Below, in pieces: positions 34,531 through 43,966 of a stretch of DNA of 64,000 nucleotides. This DNA is from Adonisia turfae CCMR0081. GTDB taxonomy: Bacteria; Cyanobacteriota; Cyanobacteriia; Phormidesmidales; Phormidesmidaceae. Numbering within the stretch: the first letter of the stretch is position 1; every line of letters starts with the position of its first letter. Both the position numbers and the translations under genes were made by a program. The notes beneath the pieces are model-generated. The model saw only the letters and a list, made by a program, of their open reading frames with translations. It searched no databases and was not told the DNA's origin. Location of the stretch: the NCBI RefSeq assembly GCF_011009555.1, contig NZ_QXHD01000004.1, forward strand, positions 5,928,423-5,992,422. Direction: 5' to 3'.

Positions 34531-36159
34531 ATGGCTAAGCGCATCATATATAACGAGAATGCTCGTCGTGCCTTGGAAAAAGGCATGGATACTTTGGCTG
34601 AGGCCGTTGCTGTTACCCTTGGCCCCAAGGGACGTAACGTCGTTCTTGAAAAGAAATTTGGCTCTCCTCAAATCGTTAACGATGGTGTCACCATCGCTAA
34701 GGAAATTGAACTAGAGGACAACATTGAAAATACAGGTGTTGCTCTGATTCGTCAGGCAGCTTCTAAGACTAACGATGCGGCTGGTGACGGAACTACCACT
34801 GCAACCGTATTGGCTCACGCCATTGTTAAGGAAGGTTTGCGTAACGTGGCGGCTGGTGCAAATGCGATCGCACTCAAGCGCGGTGTCGAGAAAGCAACTG
34901 CTTACCTCGTAGAGCGGATTGCCGAGAAAGCCCAGCCCGTTGGTGACTCTACTTCCATTGCCCAGGTAGGTACTATCTCCGCTGGTAACGATGAAGAAGT
35001 CGGCAAAATGATTGCTGAAGCCATGGAGAAAGTTGGCCGCGAAGGCGTCATCTCCTTGGAAGAAGGCAAGTCTATGACGACTGAGCTGGAGATCACTGAA
35101 GGTATGCGTTTTGATAAGGGCTATATCTCCCCTTACTTCGCCACCGATACTGAGCGCATGGAAGCGGTTCTAGATGACCCCTACTTGCTGCTCACTGACA
35201 AGAAAATTGCCCTGGTACAGGATCTAGTTCCCGTGCTTGAGCAGGTTGCCCGCTCCGGCAAACCGTTACTAATTATCGCTGAAGATATCGAGAAAGAAGC
35301 CCTGGCGACCCTTGTGGTTAACCGTCTGCGCGGTGTGCTTAACGTAGCTGCTGTTAAAGCGCCTGGCTTTGGCGATCGCCGTAAGGCCATGCTTGAGGAC
35401 ATTGCTGTTCTAACTGGTGGTCAAGTCATCACTGAAGATGCGGGTCTTAAGCTCGACGGTGTCAGCATCGACATGCTGGGTACCTCCCGTCGCATCACCA
35501 TTACTAAGGACAACACTACCCTGGTAGCCGAAGGCAACGAAGCCGATGTGAAGGCACGCTGCGAGCAGATTCGTCGTCAAATCGAAGAGTCTGATTCCAG
35601 CTACGACAAGGAGAAGCTACAGGAGCGTCTGGCTAAGCTTTCCGGTGGTGTTGCTGTCATCAAAGTTGGTGCAGCGACTGAAACTGAGATGAAGGACCGT
35701 AAGCTGCGTCTAGAAGACGCCATCAACGCAACCAAGGCTGCCGTTGAAGAAGGTATTGTTCCTGGCGGTGGTACTACTTTGGCCCACCTGGCTCCTGGTC
35801 TAGAAGAGTGGTCTAATGCTAATCTCACTGGCGAAGAGCTGACTGGTGCTTTGATTGTCACCCGTGCTTTGACTTCTCCCCTCAAGCGCATTGCCGAGAA
35901 CGCTGGTCAGAACGGTGCTGTTGTCGCTGAGCACGTCAAGGAGAAGGACTTTAACATTGGCTTCAACGCAGCAACTAACGAATACGTGGATATGTTGCAG
36001 GCTGGTGTTGTTGACCCTGCTAAGGTAACTCGCTCTGCGACTCAGAATGCTGCGTCTATTGCTGCGATGGTATTGACGACTGAGTGCATCGTTGTTGATA
36101 AGCCTGAGCCTAAGGAAGCTGCTGGTGCTGGTGCCGGTATGGGTGACTTCGACTACTAA
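34531..36159 (+). CDS. groEL: Chaperonin GroEL
   Basis: The 542-residue chaperonin has AAGDGTTTATVLA (ATP site), a complete apical domain and GGGTTL in the equatorial domain. The C-terminus is AGAGAGMGDFDY rather than a GGM repeat, as in many cyanobacterial GroEL1 proteins. Paired with groES it is the operon-encoded GroEL1; cyanobacteria usually also carry a groES-less groEL2 elsewhere. Confidence 0.98.
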   Translation: MAKRIIYNENARRALEKGMDTLAEAVAVTLGPKGRNVVLEKKFGSPQIVNDGVTIAKEIELEDNIENTGVALIRQAASKTNDAAGDGTTTATVLAHAIVKEGLRNVAAGANAIALKRGVEKATAYLVERIAEKAQPVGDSTSIAQVGTISAGNDEEVGKMIAEAMEKVGREGVISLEEGKSMTTELEITEGMRFDKGYISPYFATDTERMEAVLDDPYLLLTDKKIALVQDLVPVLEQVARSGKPLLIIAEDIEKEALATLVVNRLRGVLNVAAVKAPGFGDRRKAMLEDIAVLTGGQVITEDAGLKLDGVSIDMLGTSRRITITKDNTTLVAEGNEADVKARCEQIRRQIEESDSSYDKEKLQERLAKLSGGVAVIKVGAATETEMKDRKLRLEDAINATKAAVEEGIVPGGGTTLAHLAPGLEEWSNANLTGEELTGALIVTRALTSPLKRIAENAGQNGAVVAEHVKEKDFNIGFNAATNEYVDMLQAGVVDPAKVTRSATQNAASIAAMVLTTECIVVDKPEPKEAAGAGAGMGDFDY

Positions 36160-36212
36160 GCTGCTCCTACAATCCATTAGTCGATGCTTTTGAGTGTCGA
36201 TAACTGTGAACT

Positions 36213-36245
36213 AAAAGCGGTTGGTGTTTCTCACCTGCCGCTTTT
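36213..36245 (+). terminator. groESL terminator
   Basis: AAAAGCGG (36213-36220) pairs with CCGCTTTT (36238-36245), with an inner GGTG/CACC. It ends in a T-run about 85 bases after the groEL stop. Confidence 0.85.
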
Positions 36246-36836
36246 GTCATTGGTGATTGAGGGCATGCACCGATATCGCTCTACGGGGCTATAACTACTA
36301 CCATGGCATCAGGAGTCTGGGATGGTGCAGATTGCAGAGACTGATTTTTGGGTCTGCGTTGTGGTCTGAGTCATGGCTGAGCTGTCACCGCTTAACACTT
36401 AAAGGAACATACCTGAACTAATGCAGCCACTCATTGAAGGATATCAATCAGTCAATGGTTTGGAGGTGATTTAGCGGGGCAAACTCATTTTGAAGGAGCA
36501 CTTAAATTATTGTAAGCAAAGGTTTTTCCGAAAACCTGTGTAATTTAGTCAATTGCCTCTACAATGACAGCAAAATTTTGGTTTAGTCGCTGGATAGCTT
36601 TGCTAACCCAGTCAATGCTTTGTAGGAGCAAGTAGCCTGAAGATGGGCTAATCCATATGAATTTTTAAAGGGTGGCTTTAGCAAGTTAAGCCAAAAGCGA
36701 TATTTACATCCCTGACGGCTCGCGTTAGAACAGTCAGACCCAGTGTGGATATTGTTCCTTCCCATTGATTTTTTCCCGATTTTTTCGGGGGAGACCTATC
36801 CGTTAATGGCCTGCACTGTCTGGGACGCTGTTGCTA
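36246..36836. other. 590-bp gap after groESL; small hairpin only
   Basis: No gene of usable length. A hairpin AGGTTTT-TCCG-AAAACCT lies at 36520-36537. Several AGGAG-like sites and a 17-codon frame at about 36421 are not convincing. The right end presumably holds the promoter of the gene at 36837. Confidence 0.45.
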
Positions 36837-38660
36837 ATGACTGCTACGCCTACTGATCCACAACAATTTAATTCATCGCCCGCAGACTCTACGGGGAAAG
36901 ACTTGGTAAGTCTTGAGGGTAGACGTAAATCGAGAGGGCGACAGGCTTGGTTCTGGTCAAGTGTGTGGTTGATGTTGCTGGTAGCATCAAGTGCTCTGGG
37001 TCTATGGGCGGTCGCCTTGATTACCCGTTTACCCCCTTTGCCCAACTGTGATCGAATATCTGTATTTAGTGCTGACAGTGAGCGACTTTACTGTGCTAGG
37101 CAATCGGCAGTATCGGGGGCTGAGCAGGATTTGGTGGCTGGGATACAGCTAATTTCTGCTTGGGATGAGACCCACCCTCTTTATCAAGATTCTCAAGAGG
37201 TGGCTAATCGTTGGTCTAAGGGGTTATTGAAGCTGGCACAACAGCGCATGCAGAAGGGGCATATAGACCGAGCGACCCAATTGTTGGGCTATATTCCACC
37301 TCGGGCTGAAATCTATGCAGAAGCCCAGGTCGCTTCAGGGCGTTGGCTGCAAGAATGGGCGAAGGGTGAAGAAATTTCGGCTGTGGTGATAGAAGCCGTG
37401 GGTAATCAAAATTGGAGTGGTGCCCGTCAGCAGCTACGAGACATTAAGCGTTTGACCAGTGATTATTGGCTCAAAGATCGGCATCGCTATCTGGGGCAGC
37501 ATATCCAACGCGAAGAAGATGCTCGTCGTACCTTAATCAAGGCACAAACTCTGGCTAGCGATGGTCAGATGGAGAGTCTGGCAGAGGCGCTGACCTTGAT
37601 CCGACAGATTGAGGTGCAAAGCCATGCCTGGCCTGAGGCTAAACCGTTATTGACGGACTGGGCTGATGTGCTACTGACCTATGGATTGCAAAAGTGGGAG
37701 CAGGATGATTTAGCTGGAGCGATCGCAATTATTCAAAAAGTGCCAGCGGACTTGGCCACTAAGTCAGAAGCTCAAGATTTGGTTCAATTTGCCCATGCTC
37801 AGCGGTTAGCCGCATTCCAGCAAGATTGGGAGCCCACCTATGGAGATGTCCTAAATTTGATGGATGCTATCCAGGCGGTGCAAGACATTGGTCGTGAGAG
37901 TCCGTTTTATCAAGATGCCCAGGCAAAGTTAGAGCTATGGACGAAACAGCTCAGCGATCTACAGCAGCTCTATGGAGCTACGCTCATGGCTCACCTTAAT
38001 CAAAAGGCTTCCTTGAAGCTCGCTATAGAGCAGGCGCAGATCATTACGACCGACCGACCCCAGCGTCAGCAAGCTCAAACCTTGATATCCCATTGGTCCA
38101 AAGAGATTCAACGCATTGAAGATCGGCCTGCATTGGTTCGAGCTCAGCAGCTGGCGGACAGTGGAGATAAGGCGAGTTTACAGGCGGCCATTGTTGAAGC
38201 TAGAAAAATTCAACAAGGTCGAGCGCTACGGATCGATGCTCAAACAAAAATTGCCCAATGGTCTAAGCAAATCCAGGTCTTAGAGGATCAGCCCCTCTAT
38301 AGCAAGGCGCTTGATTTAGCGAGTAAGGGCAAGCTACGGGATGCGATTACGGAAGCTCGCAAGATCCAAAAAGGACGAGCTTTGTATAGTCAAGCACAGG
38401 ACTCGATTAAGAACTGGACTAATCGGATTCAAATTGCTGAAGATCGACCAATTTTAGATGAAGCTGAGGAGCTAGCTTATCAAGGTCGGTTGTCGGATGC
38501 GATCGCATTGGCTGCTCGCATTGCCTCTGGTCGTGCTTTATATCGTGAAGCCCGAAATGCAATCTCTATTTGGGATGCTGAACGCGCTTATATTCAGTCG
38601 CTACAGCAACCAATAGATGATGACTACTACGAAGAAGATGGCCATTCCGATCATGAATAG
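36837..38660 (+). CDS. Membrane-anchored helical-repeat protein
   Basis: 607 residues from ATG 36837 (TTG 36831 is possible). After a basic cytoplasmic segment is one membrane helix (about residues 42-65, SVWLMLLVASSALGLWAVAL). The rest is alpha-helical, built from TPR-like repeats; the last three, of about 57 residues, each contain a LA..G......AI.EARKI..GRAL..DAQ..I..W.K.I pattern. The C-terminus is acidic. Function unknown. It is followed by the receiver/Ycf55 gene after 71 bases and may be co-transcribed with it. Confidence 0.65.
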   Translation: MTATPTDPQQFNSSPADSTGKDLVSLEGRRKSRGRQAWFWSSVWLMLLVASSALGLWAVALITRLPPLPNCDRISVFSADSERLYCARQSAVSGAEQDLVAGIQLISAWDETHPLYQDSQEVANRWSKGLLKLAQQRMQKGHIDRATQLLGYIPPRAEIYAEAQVASGRWLQEWAKGEEISAVVIEAVGNQNWSGARQQLRDIKRLTSDYWLKDRHRYLGQHIQREEDARRTLIKAQTLASDGQMESLAEALTLIRQIEVQSHAWPEAKPLLTDWADVLLTYGLQKWEQDDLAGAIAIIQKVPADLATKSEAQDLVQFAHAQRLAAFQQDWEPTYGDVLNLMDAIQAVQDIGRESPFYQDAQAKLELWTKQLSDLQQLYGATLMAHLNQKASLKLAIEQAQIITTDRPQRQQAQTLISHWSKEIQRIEDRPALVRAQQLADSGDKASLQAAIVEARKIQQGRALRIDAQTKIAQWSKQIQVLEDQPLYSKALDLASKGKLRDAITEARKIQKGRALYSQAQDSIKNWTNRIQIAEDRPILDEAEELAYQGRLSDAIALAARIASGRALYREARNAISIWDAERAYIQSLQQPIDDDYYEEDGHSDHE

Positions 38661-38731
38661 TCATTCATCCATATCCTAGGCCTGTGAGGGATACTAGAAC
38701 TGATTAAACCGATAAAACGACATCAGGCGGC

Positions 38732-40558
38732 ATGAGTGAACGGCCCTTGCAATTAATGCTGGTGGATGAAGATCCCACCTTTCGATTGGGGTTACGGGTC
38801 TGGTTAGAGCAGTTACCTGGGTTTCAAATTGCAGCTGAGGCGGCTAATGCATCTGAAGCCATGGGGATTATTCGGAAATATGCCCGCACCCAAGCTAATG
38901 CATTTACGGACCCCACGCTGCGTGGACAACGACCCATTAATTTAGTCATTGTAGACTTGGGGTTAGGTGCCAGTGATGCCAGCACAGAGCCCGTTAGCAG
39001 TTCAGGATTACAGTTATGTAAATCCATTAAAACTGAGTTCTCAAATCTTCCTGTATTAGTGCTGAGCGCTCGCGATGAGCCTGTGTTAGAAGCGGCTGCT
39101 CGTCAGGTCGGAGCCGATGGTTATGGTACCCGCAGTATGCCTGTGCGCGAACTCGCCCAGCTGATTCGTACAGTCGGTCGAGGGGCTAGTAAAACCATAG
39201 AATCCAGTTCTAAATCATCGCTTCAGATTCCAGGACCGCTGACAGCGATGCGTTTAAGCATGCGGCTGTCGGGTTTAGAACAAATCGATCAACAGTTGGC
39301 CAAAACATCAGCTGAACTGCGTCGTCCCCGCCTGTCCTGGTTAGAGCGCCAAGTTTTAACTGGCAAAATGCGTGAGCTCAAAGCAGCTCGTTGGTTGACT
39401 AAGCAGCTGTGGGCCACTCACAAATACACCGATGCTGGTTGGGTGAAAAAGAATGTCAGACTGCAGAGACGCACCAGTGCGCCCATGGCATCACGACCAC
39501 GCCCCAACTCTGTCGGGGCGGCGGCAGCAATTACTGTCCCAGGGCCCAGTTCTTTGAGCCTTCGCAGTGGTGATGTTCAAAATATGGTGTTTGAAGCTGT
39601 TTTTGCGAAGCTTCAGACTGGTTTAGAAAATACAACATCGGAGCCGCTGGAAATTGACATCCTCCGCCTCGATAAAAAACGGGAACTGCTGTTTATTGTT
39701 CTTCGCCGGTTTGAAGATTTATTGGATGATCTGCGGCAATCGTCCCTACAACCAGGGCAGCTACGTTTTAAATTCCCTCAGCTTTTGCGGGATCTGTGGG
39801 TAGCTACCATCGAAGAATTTTTTGGCCGCTATTACATGGTGCCTCTAAACGGTGTTGAACAAGAACTGGTGGCAGTGCTGTATCAAGAAAAAGATAGCGT
39901 TGAACAGGAAATCCTCAATCACATTCCATTAGTCCCAGAACTGCTGAGCCATTGGCTATTTCAAGATGCCATGGTGATAGATGGAACGAGTTATATTGCC
40001 ACCACGCCTGAGGCTTTAGCCCATAGTGAAAAACTTTTAGAAAACCTGCTGATCCAAATCGGTAATGCAGTCATGCAACCCTTGCTTAATCGCTTGGCAG
40101 ATGTGGAGGCGATCAAAAAGGGATTGTATAGTCGTCGGATTATCTCTACTCGAGATATTGAACGCTTTCGTAATGACCTCTCTTGGCGCTATCGCTGGAA
40201 TCGTTTAGTCGATGAGCCAACGGCCATCTTTGAGAGCCAGTATCGTTTATATACCTTAGGACCGAGGGGTATCATCAGCTCCTCTATCTATGCCCCCCGT
40301 CGCCAGGAGTTAGACCAGCTTTCAGGGTTACCCTGGGCCATGACTTTATTGCTTGAAACCCGTGATGCCCTTAGTCCAAGGGTACGAGCGTTAGTTTCCT
40401 TGGTGGGTAGCAGTGTAGTTTATGTACTCACTGAAGTGGTGGGTCGCGGCATTGGTCTCGTGGGTCGCGGTATCTTGCAAGGCATTGGTAGTGCCTGGCA
40501 AGATACCCGTCGCACGAGGCAACGGCAGGCTCCACCGACATTTAATGAGTGGGAGTAG
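38732..40558 (+). CDS. Response-regulator-like protein with DUF3685 (Ycf55) domain
   Basis: 608 residues. The N-terminal receiver domain (about 1-150) has the acidic pocket D12-E13-D14, the putative phospho-acceptor D75 (LVIVDLGLG) and Ser112, but the usual conserved Lys appears replaced by Arg134 (GADGYGTRS). A Ser/Pro-rich linker is followed by a large DUF3685 domain, homologous to plastid Ycf55 (about 290-600). No histidine kinase is adjacent. It may work as a non-canonical receiver. It probably forms an operon with the preceding membrane protein. Confidence 0.8.
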   Translation: MSERPLQLMLVDEDPTFRLGLRVWLEQLPGFQIAAEAANASEAMGIIRKYARTQANAFTDPTLRGQRPINLVIVDLGLGASDASTEPVSSSGLQLCKSIKTEFSNLPVLVLSARDEPVLEAAARQVGADGYGTRSMPVRELAQLIRTVGRGASKTIESSSKSSLQIPGPLTAMRLSMRLSGLEQIDQQLAKTSAELRRPRLSWLERQVLTGKMRELKAARWLTKQLWATHKYTDAGWVKKNVRLQRRTSAPMASRPRPNSVGAAAAITVPGPSSLSLRSGDVQNMVFEAVFAKLQTGLENTTSEPLEIDILRLDKKRELLFIVLRRFEDLLDDLRQSSLQPGQLRFKFPQLLRDLWVATIEEFFGRYYMVPLNGVEQELVAVLYQEKDSVEQEILNHIPLVPELLSHWLFQDAMVIDGTSYIATTPEALAHSEKLLENLLIQIGNAVMQPLLNRLADVEAIKKGLYSRRIISTRDIERFRNDLSWRYRWNRLVDEPTAIFESQYRLYTLGPRGIISSSIYAPRRQELDQLSGLPWAMTLLLETRDALSPRVRALVSLVGSSVVYVLTEVVGRGIGLVGRGILQGIGSAWQDTRRTRQRQAPPTFNEWE

Positions 40559-40589
40559 AGTTTTAATCTGCTCAGTTTTAGAGAGAATT

Positions 40590-40620
40590 GACTGCTGGAA
40601 GCGATAAGCTTCCAGCAGTC
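40590..40620. terminator. Hairpin between convergent Ycf55-type gene and cpcL
   Basis: GACTGCTGGAAGC (40590-40602) pairs perfectly with GCTTCCAGCAGTC (40608-40620), loop GATAA. It serves the convergent gene ends; there is no long T-run, so efficiency is uncertain. Confidence 0.7.
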
Positions 40621-40633
40621 AGGTACTTACTTC

Positions 40634-41377
40634 TTAGATCTTTAACCAGCCAAACCAGGATAGGATGACGGCCAAGATTCCGCTGCTTAGGACTATAGCG
40701 CCTGCGATTGTAATAACCGCACCGACTTTTCGCAGTCCTTCGGGAGGCATACCATCGCCAAAGAGGAAGTCGCTGCCAGTGGCAGAAAAGTCATTACCTA
40801 GGGCAGTGAGCTGTTCTAAATGATCGCTACCGTAGCGAGGCATGCGTTCAAAGGGAACTTCACCCATGGCTTGCTGAGGTAGAATGCGTCGCCGCTGATA
40901 AGGCACAGTCTCTTCACCAAAGTTATCCAGGTACTCATCGCTGTTTAGCAATGCGTCAACAAATCCTTGGATACCCTCGGTGGCTAGCACAATTGACCAG
41001 GCGAGAGTTTCGCGCCGATCGTAAACCTGACGCCCCAGCACCCGCTGAACACACATGTCAACAAAGCGATAATTGTTGCTGCACTCGTAGTTCAGTCGTC
41101 TAAAAGATTCAGAAAGTAGCAGGCCACGAATGAATTCTCGTACAGATATTTGGGAGCTACGCAGCTGAGATTCTAAAAAGCGATCGCGATGGCAGGCTAA
41201 GAGCTGCTGCTCATTAAAAATGCGGCGGTAGGCCGCAAGAATCAGAATGTCAACTTCCTGGGCATCGGGTAGCAACGCGGTGGAAAAAATACGGGGCTGC
41301 TCATCACCGGGGATTTCAAAACCGCTCACACGCTGGTTTTGGCAACTGGTGGGATAGCTTAACAAAGGTAAAGTCAT
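40634..41377 (-). CDS. cpcL: CpcL (CpcG2-type) phycobilisome rod linker with C-terminal membrane anchor
   Basis: 247 residues from ATG 41377 (MTLPLLSYPTSCQNQRV), matching the start of CpcG linkers. The pfam00427 linker domain occupies about residues 15-190 (AYRRIFNEQQ, REFIRGLLLSESFR, FVDALLNSDEYLDNFGE). Residues 217-245 are strongly hydrophobic (VGAVITIAGAIVLSSGILAV), which marks the CpcL subtype. CpcL anchors rod-only phycobilisomes to the thylakoid and channels energy mainly to photosystem I. No cpc operon is nearby. Confidence 0.9.
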   Translation of the reverse strand: MTLPLLSYPTSCQNQRVSGFEIPGDEQPRIFSTALLPDAQEVDILILAAYRRIFNEQQLLACHRDRFLESQLRSSQISVREFIRGLLLSESFRRLNYECSNNYRFVDMCVQRVLGRQVYDRRETLAWSIVLATEGIQGFVDALLNSDEYLDNFGEETVPYQRRRILPQQAMGEVPFERMPRYGSDHLEQLTALGNDFSATGSDFLFGDGMPPEGLRKVGAVITIAGAIVLSSGILAVILSWFGWLKI

Positions 41378-41753
41378 CAGGGTCAAGTCCTTTTGCGTTT
41401 CAAATCCTTGTTATGGGCAATGCCAGAAAAAAAACTGCAGGGTAGCCATTGAGACCACCCAAATGCAGTTATATAAGGAGTTCTCGTCCTCCATTCGTTA
41501 TTTATCCTATGGATATGAAGGGAGTAGTCAGAAAAACACGTACTGAAACGCAATTAAACACAACAAAAGTAAATAATTTACTAATTAACCGTCGAGGCAT
41601 GCTATGGATAGCGTTTGGTTTTATATATGAACAAAAACGCTGAGTTCGTTAGGCCTAAGTAAAAATACTTATTTAATCTACGGGCAAAATATATTATTTG
41701 GTTTCTGAGTGGGAGAGGCTCGTAATATGAAAAGCTGTAATATTCCGTTACCT
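41378..41753. other. Gap upstream of cpcL and downstream of nurA
   Basis: About 375 bases. The cpcL ribosome site (AAAGGA) lies next to its start. The remainder is AT-rich without a credible gene; a 64-codon frame at 41449-41643 lacks support. The cpcL promoter should be here, reading left. Confidence 0.4.
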
Positions 41754-42950
41754 TTATCGGCGACGCAGCTTGCTCATCATTTTGCGAGACCAGCGCAGCT
41801 GTAAGTCTTCTTGGCTGGCCCAGTCTTGGAGGATGCGAAAGAAAATTTGGCGGTCGTTGGTTTGTAACACAGCCGTTTGATCAGCGGTTTCAATGGCGTA
41901 GGGGTAGCCGCCACCAACGATAATTTCAGCCCGTACCCAGTTAAGGACGCGGTCGATAATGCCAGCTTTATGGAGCCAGCGGGGCATTTCAAGGCGGGCT
42001 GGAGGGCCCTGGTTGGTTTTGAGATAACTGAATATGATGCGGTCAGAGTAGTCTTTATCTCGGGTTTTGTATTCAGCAAGGATGCCGGTGCGATCGCACT
42101 GAAAAATCGGCGTACAGTCACCCCATTGCATGTATCGATTCAATAGCTGAGCATCGGTCACCTTCGGAATGGCTGCGACGCTGGCAGAATGATGCTCTAG
42201 CAATGTGGTCAAATCGTGGGCAGAGCTAGTGTCTACATAGCCCACCAGCGGCACACGGTATTCTTCGCTAGCCTCCAATAAGCTGATTAAAGCCTCGACA
42301 TACTCTTTACGATCCTCATCTTCATAGGCATCGGCAAACGTGGCGACCAAAGCCCCATCAAAAAACACCAGACAGTGTTCAGGATCGCTGACCTGTTCGA
42401 TGTACTCCACCAAACGCCGAATTTCCATCCTAAATCGATGTTTATTGACCAACCGATCTAGAGGTTTTGATGTATCCCCCAGTTCTAAATCCCTGGGAGT
42501 CATCACATCGAGCTCAATATCTTTGGTGTAATCTGCTGCTGAGGTATGGGGATTTTCAAACCAGCCAATTTGTACCAGAGCAATGGGAGGGGACAAATCC
42601 TTGCTCGGAAAAATCTGAGAACCGTCTACGGCAAATGTGGTGATGCCTTGCAGGTGTTCATTAACCCATTGCAGACTGTGTTCTCGATTTCCCCACTGCA
42701 GCCTACTACGATGAATGCCTTGCTCTGTATCACTTAGAGATGCCAAAGGCCTTGCACCAATGGTGCCATTCTGACGTGCTAGCCAGGCGTCTAGCTTTTT
42801 TTTAGGTGTCTCGCATAATGCCTGCCAGGCCGTTTGGTAAATATCCAGACTCGATTGTTGCCTCTTTTCAAAGGTTTCAAAATGGGTGCGTTTATTTTGC
42901 AGAATTGCCTGGATTTGAGACGGTTTGATGGCCATGGCACCATAGGGCAT
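41754..42950 (-). CDS. nurA: NurA-domain nuclease
   Basis: 398 residues. A conserved acidic site FAVDGSQIF and FFDGALVATF, followed by VGYVDTSSAHDL, fits the NurA RNase-H-like fold. Archaeal NurA works with the HerA helicase at DNA ends; cyanobacterial NurA-like proteins are less studied. No herA is adjacent. Met at residue 6 (42935) is an alternative start. It is followed by an unusually basic C-terminus (RWSRKMMSKLRRR). Confidence 0.78.
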   Translation of the reverse strand: MPYGAMAIKPSQIQAILQNKRTHFETFEKRQQSSLDIYQTAWQALCETPKKKLDAWLARQNGTIGARPLASLSDTEQGIHRSRLQWGNREHSLQWVNEHLQGITTFAVDGSQIFPSKDLSPPIALVQIGWFENPHTSAADYTKDIELDVMTPRDLELGDTSKPLDRLVNKHRFRMEIRRLVEYIEQVSDPEHCLVFFDGALVATFADAYEDEDRKEYVEALISLLEASEEYRVPLVGYVDTSSAHDLTTLLEHHSASVAAIPKVTDAQLLNRYMQWGDCTPIFQCDRTGILAEYKTRDKDYSDRIIFSYLKTNQGPPARLEMPRWLHKAGIIDRVLNWVRAEIIVGGGYPYAIETADQTAVLQTNDRQIFFRILQDWASQEDLQLRWSRKMMSKLRRR

Positions 42951-42980
42951 TTGTACTGCTATTGTGCCATGGGTTGATTA

Positions 42981-43010
42981 TTTAGAGACGTTCCATGGAA
43001 CGTCTCTAAA
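42981..43010. repeat. Perfect 30-bp palindrome between hisIE and nurA
   Basis: Two 15-bp arms with no spacer, centred on CCATGG. The core CGTTCC/GGAACG is shared with the palindrome at 21659-21692. It lies just downstream of hisIE and may terminate or process its neighbour. Confidence 0.9.
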
Positions 43011-43017
43011 CATGGCG

Positions 43018-43659
43018 TTATCGACGTGATTGCAGCTTCCGATAGACGTCCTTGATATCTACGTTGTGATGGGCCAGAGCGACAAGGGTGTGATAGAGCA
43101 GGTCGGCAACTTCTCCGGCAATATCATCAGGCTCGTCATCTTTACAGGCCATGACCACTTCGGCAGATTCTTCGCCGATTTTTTTGAGGATTTTATTGTC
43201 GCCACCTGCGAAAAGTTTGTTGGTATAAGAGTCAGGTTGAGGGTTGACTTTGCGATCGCAAATCACCCCATACACCTGAGATAGCGTATCCGCTGCCGGT
43301 GGTGTAATGCCCCCATCCACCTGGTGGAAACAGCTGCGTTCCCCTGTGTGGCAGGCGATATCGCCGACTTGCTCAATGGTTAGCAACAGGGCATCACTGT
43401 CGCAGTCATAGCGAATAGCCTTTAGTTTTTGTAAATGACCGGAGGTGGCTCCCTTATGCCATAGCTCCTGACGGGAGCGGCTCCAGTACCAAACGTCGCC
43501 TGTTTCCAAGGTTTTTTGTAGGGATTCTTGGTTCATCCAGGCCATCATGAGCACGGTGCCATCTAAATAGTCTTGTGCGATCGCAGGTACCAGGCCCTGG
43601 TCGTTGTAGCGAATTTTTTCAGTGGGGATAGCGCCAACAAAAGAAAGCGGGGTACTCAT
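43018..43659 (-). CDS. hisI: Bifunctional phosphoribosyl-AMP cyclohydrolase / phosphoribosyl-ATP pyrophosphatase
   Basis: The 213-residue HisIE fusion catalyses steps two and three of histidine synthesis. The HisI half has YLDGTVLMMAWMNQES, WSRSRQELWHKG and CDSDALLL with HTGERSCF. The HisE half has KIGEESAEVVMA and ADLLYHTLV. Both are complete. The gene is not in a his operon, as is usual for cyanobacteria. Confidence 0.96.
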   Translation of the reverse strand: MSTPLSFVGAIPTEKIRYNDQGLVPAIAQDYLDGTVLMMAWMNQESLQKTLETGDVWYWSRSRQELWHKGATSGHLQKLKAIRYDCDSDALLLTIEQVGDIACHTGERSCFHQVDGGITPPAADTLSQVYGVICDRKVNPQPDSYTNKLFAGGDNKILKKIGEESAEVVMACKDDEPDDIAGEVADLLYHTLVALAHHNVDIKDVYRKLQSRR

Positions 43660-43966
43660 GATCCGTGTTAGTTCAGTATCAATGCAGCTCAGTGCAGCTC
43701 TATTGTCGCAGTTGGCGAGCTTTTACTGTTTTGCTACATTCCTTAACATATTGCAATCGGTGTAATCACAAACGCTACGATTGAGAATACTGCGATCTTC
43801 GCCATCCTGATTAATGCCGCTCTGAGAGGCGCAATCAGTTGCCTGACGAGGTATCCATCCAAATTATGGATTCAGGCATTTCACTCGTATCCTTTCACAA
43901 TGGCAGCCATGTAAGGTTGTCATCCTAACCCTTCGACAAACGACTTTTAACCATAAGGAGAGCCCG
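43660..43966. other. Divergent promoter region of hisIE and hemL
   Basis: About 307 bases, divergent. No ORF of interest. The hemL ribosome site AAGGAG is at 43954-43959. No riboswitch was recognised. Confidence 0.45.

Noticed and set aside
36421..36474. 17-codon frame after groESL
   Set aside because: Too short, no independent support.
41449..41643. 64-codon plus-strand frame upstream of cpcL
   Set aside because: No ribosome site, atypical composition.
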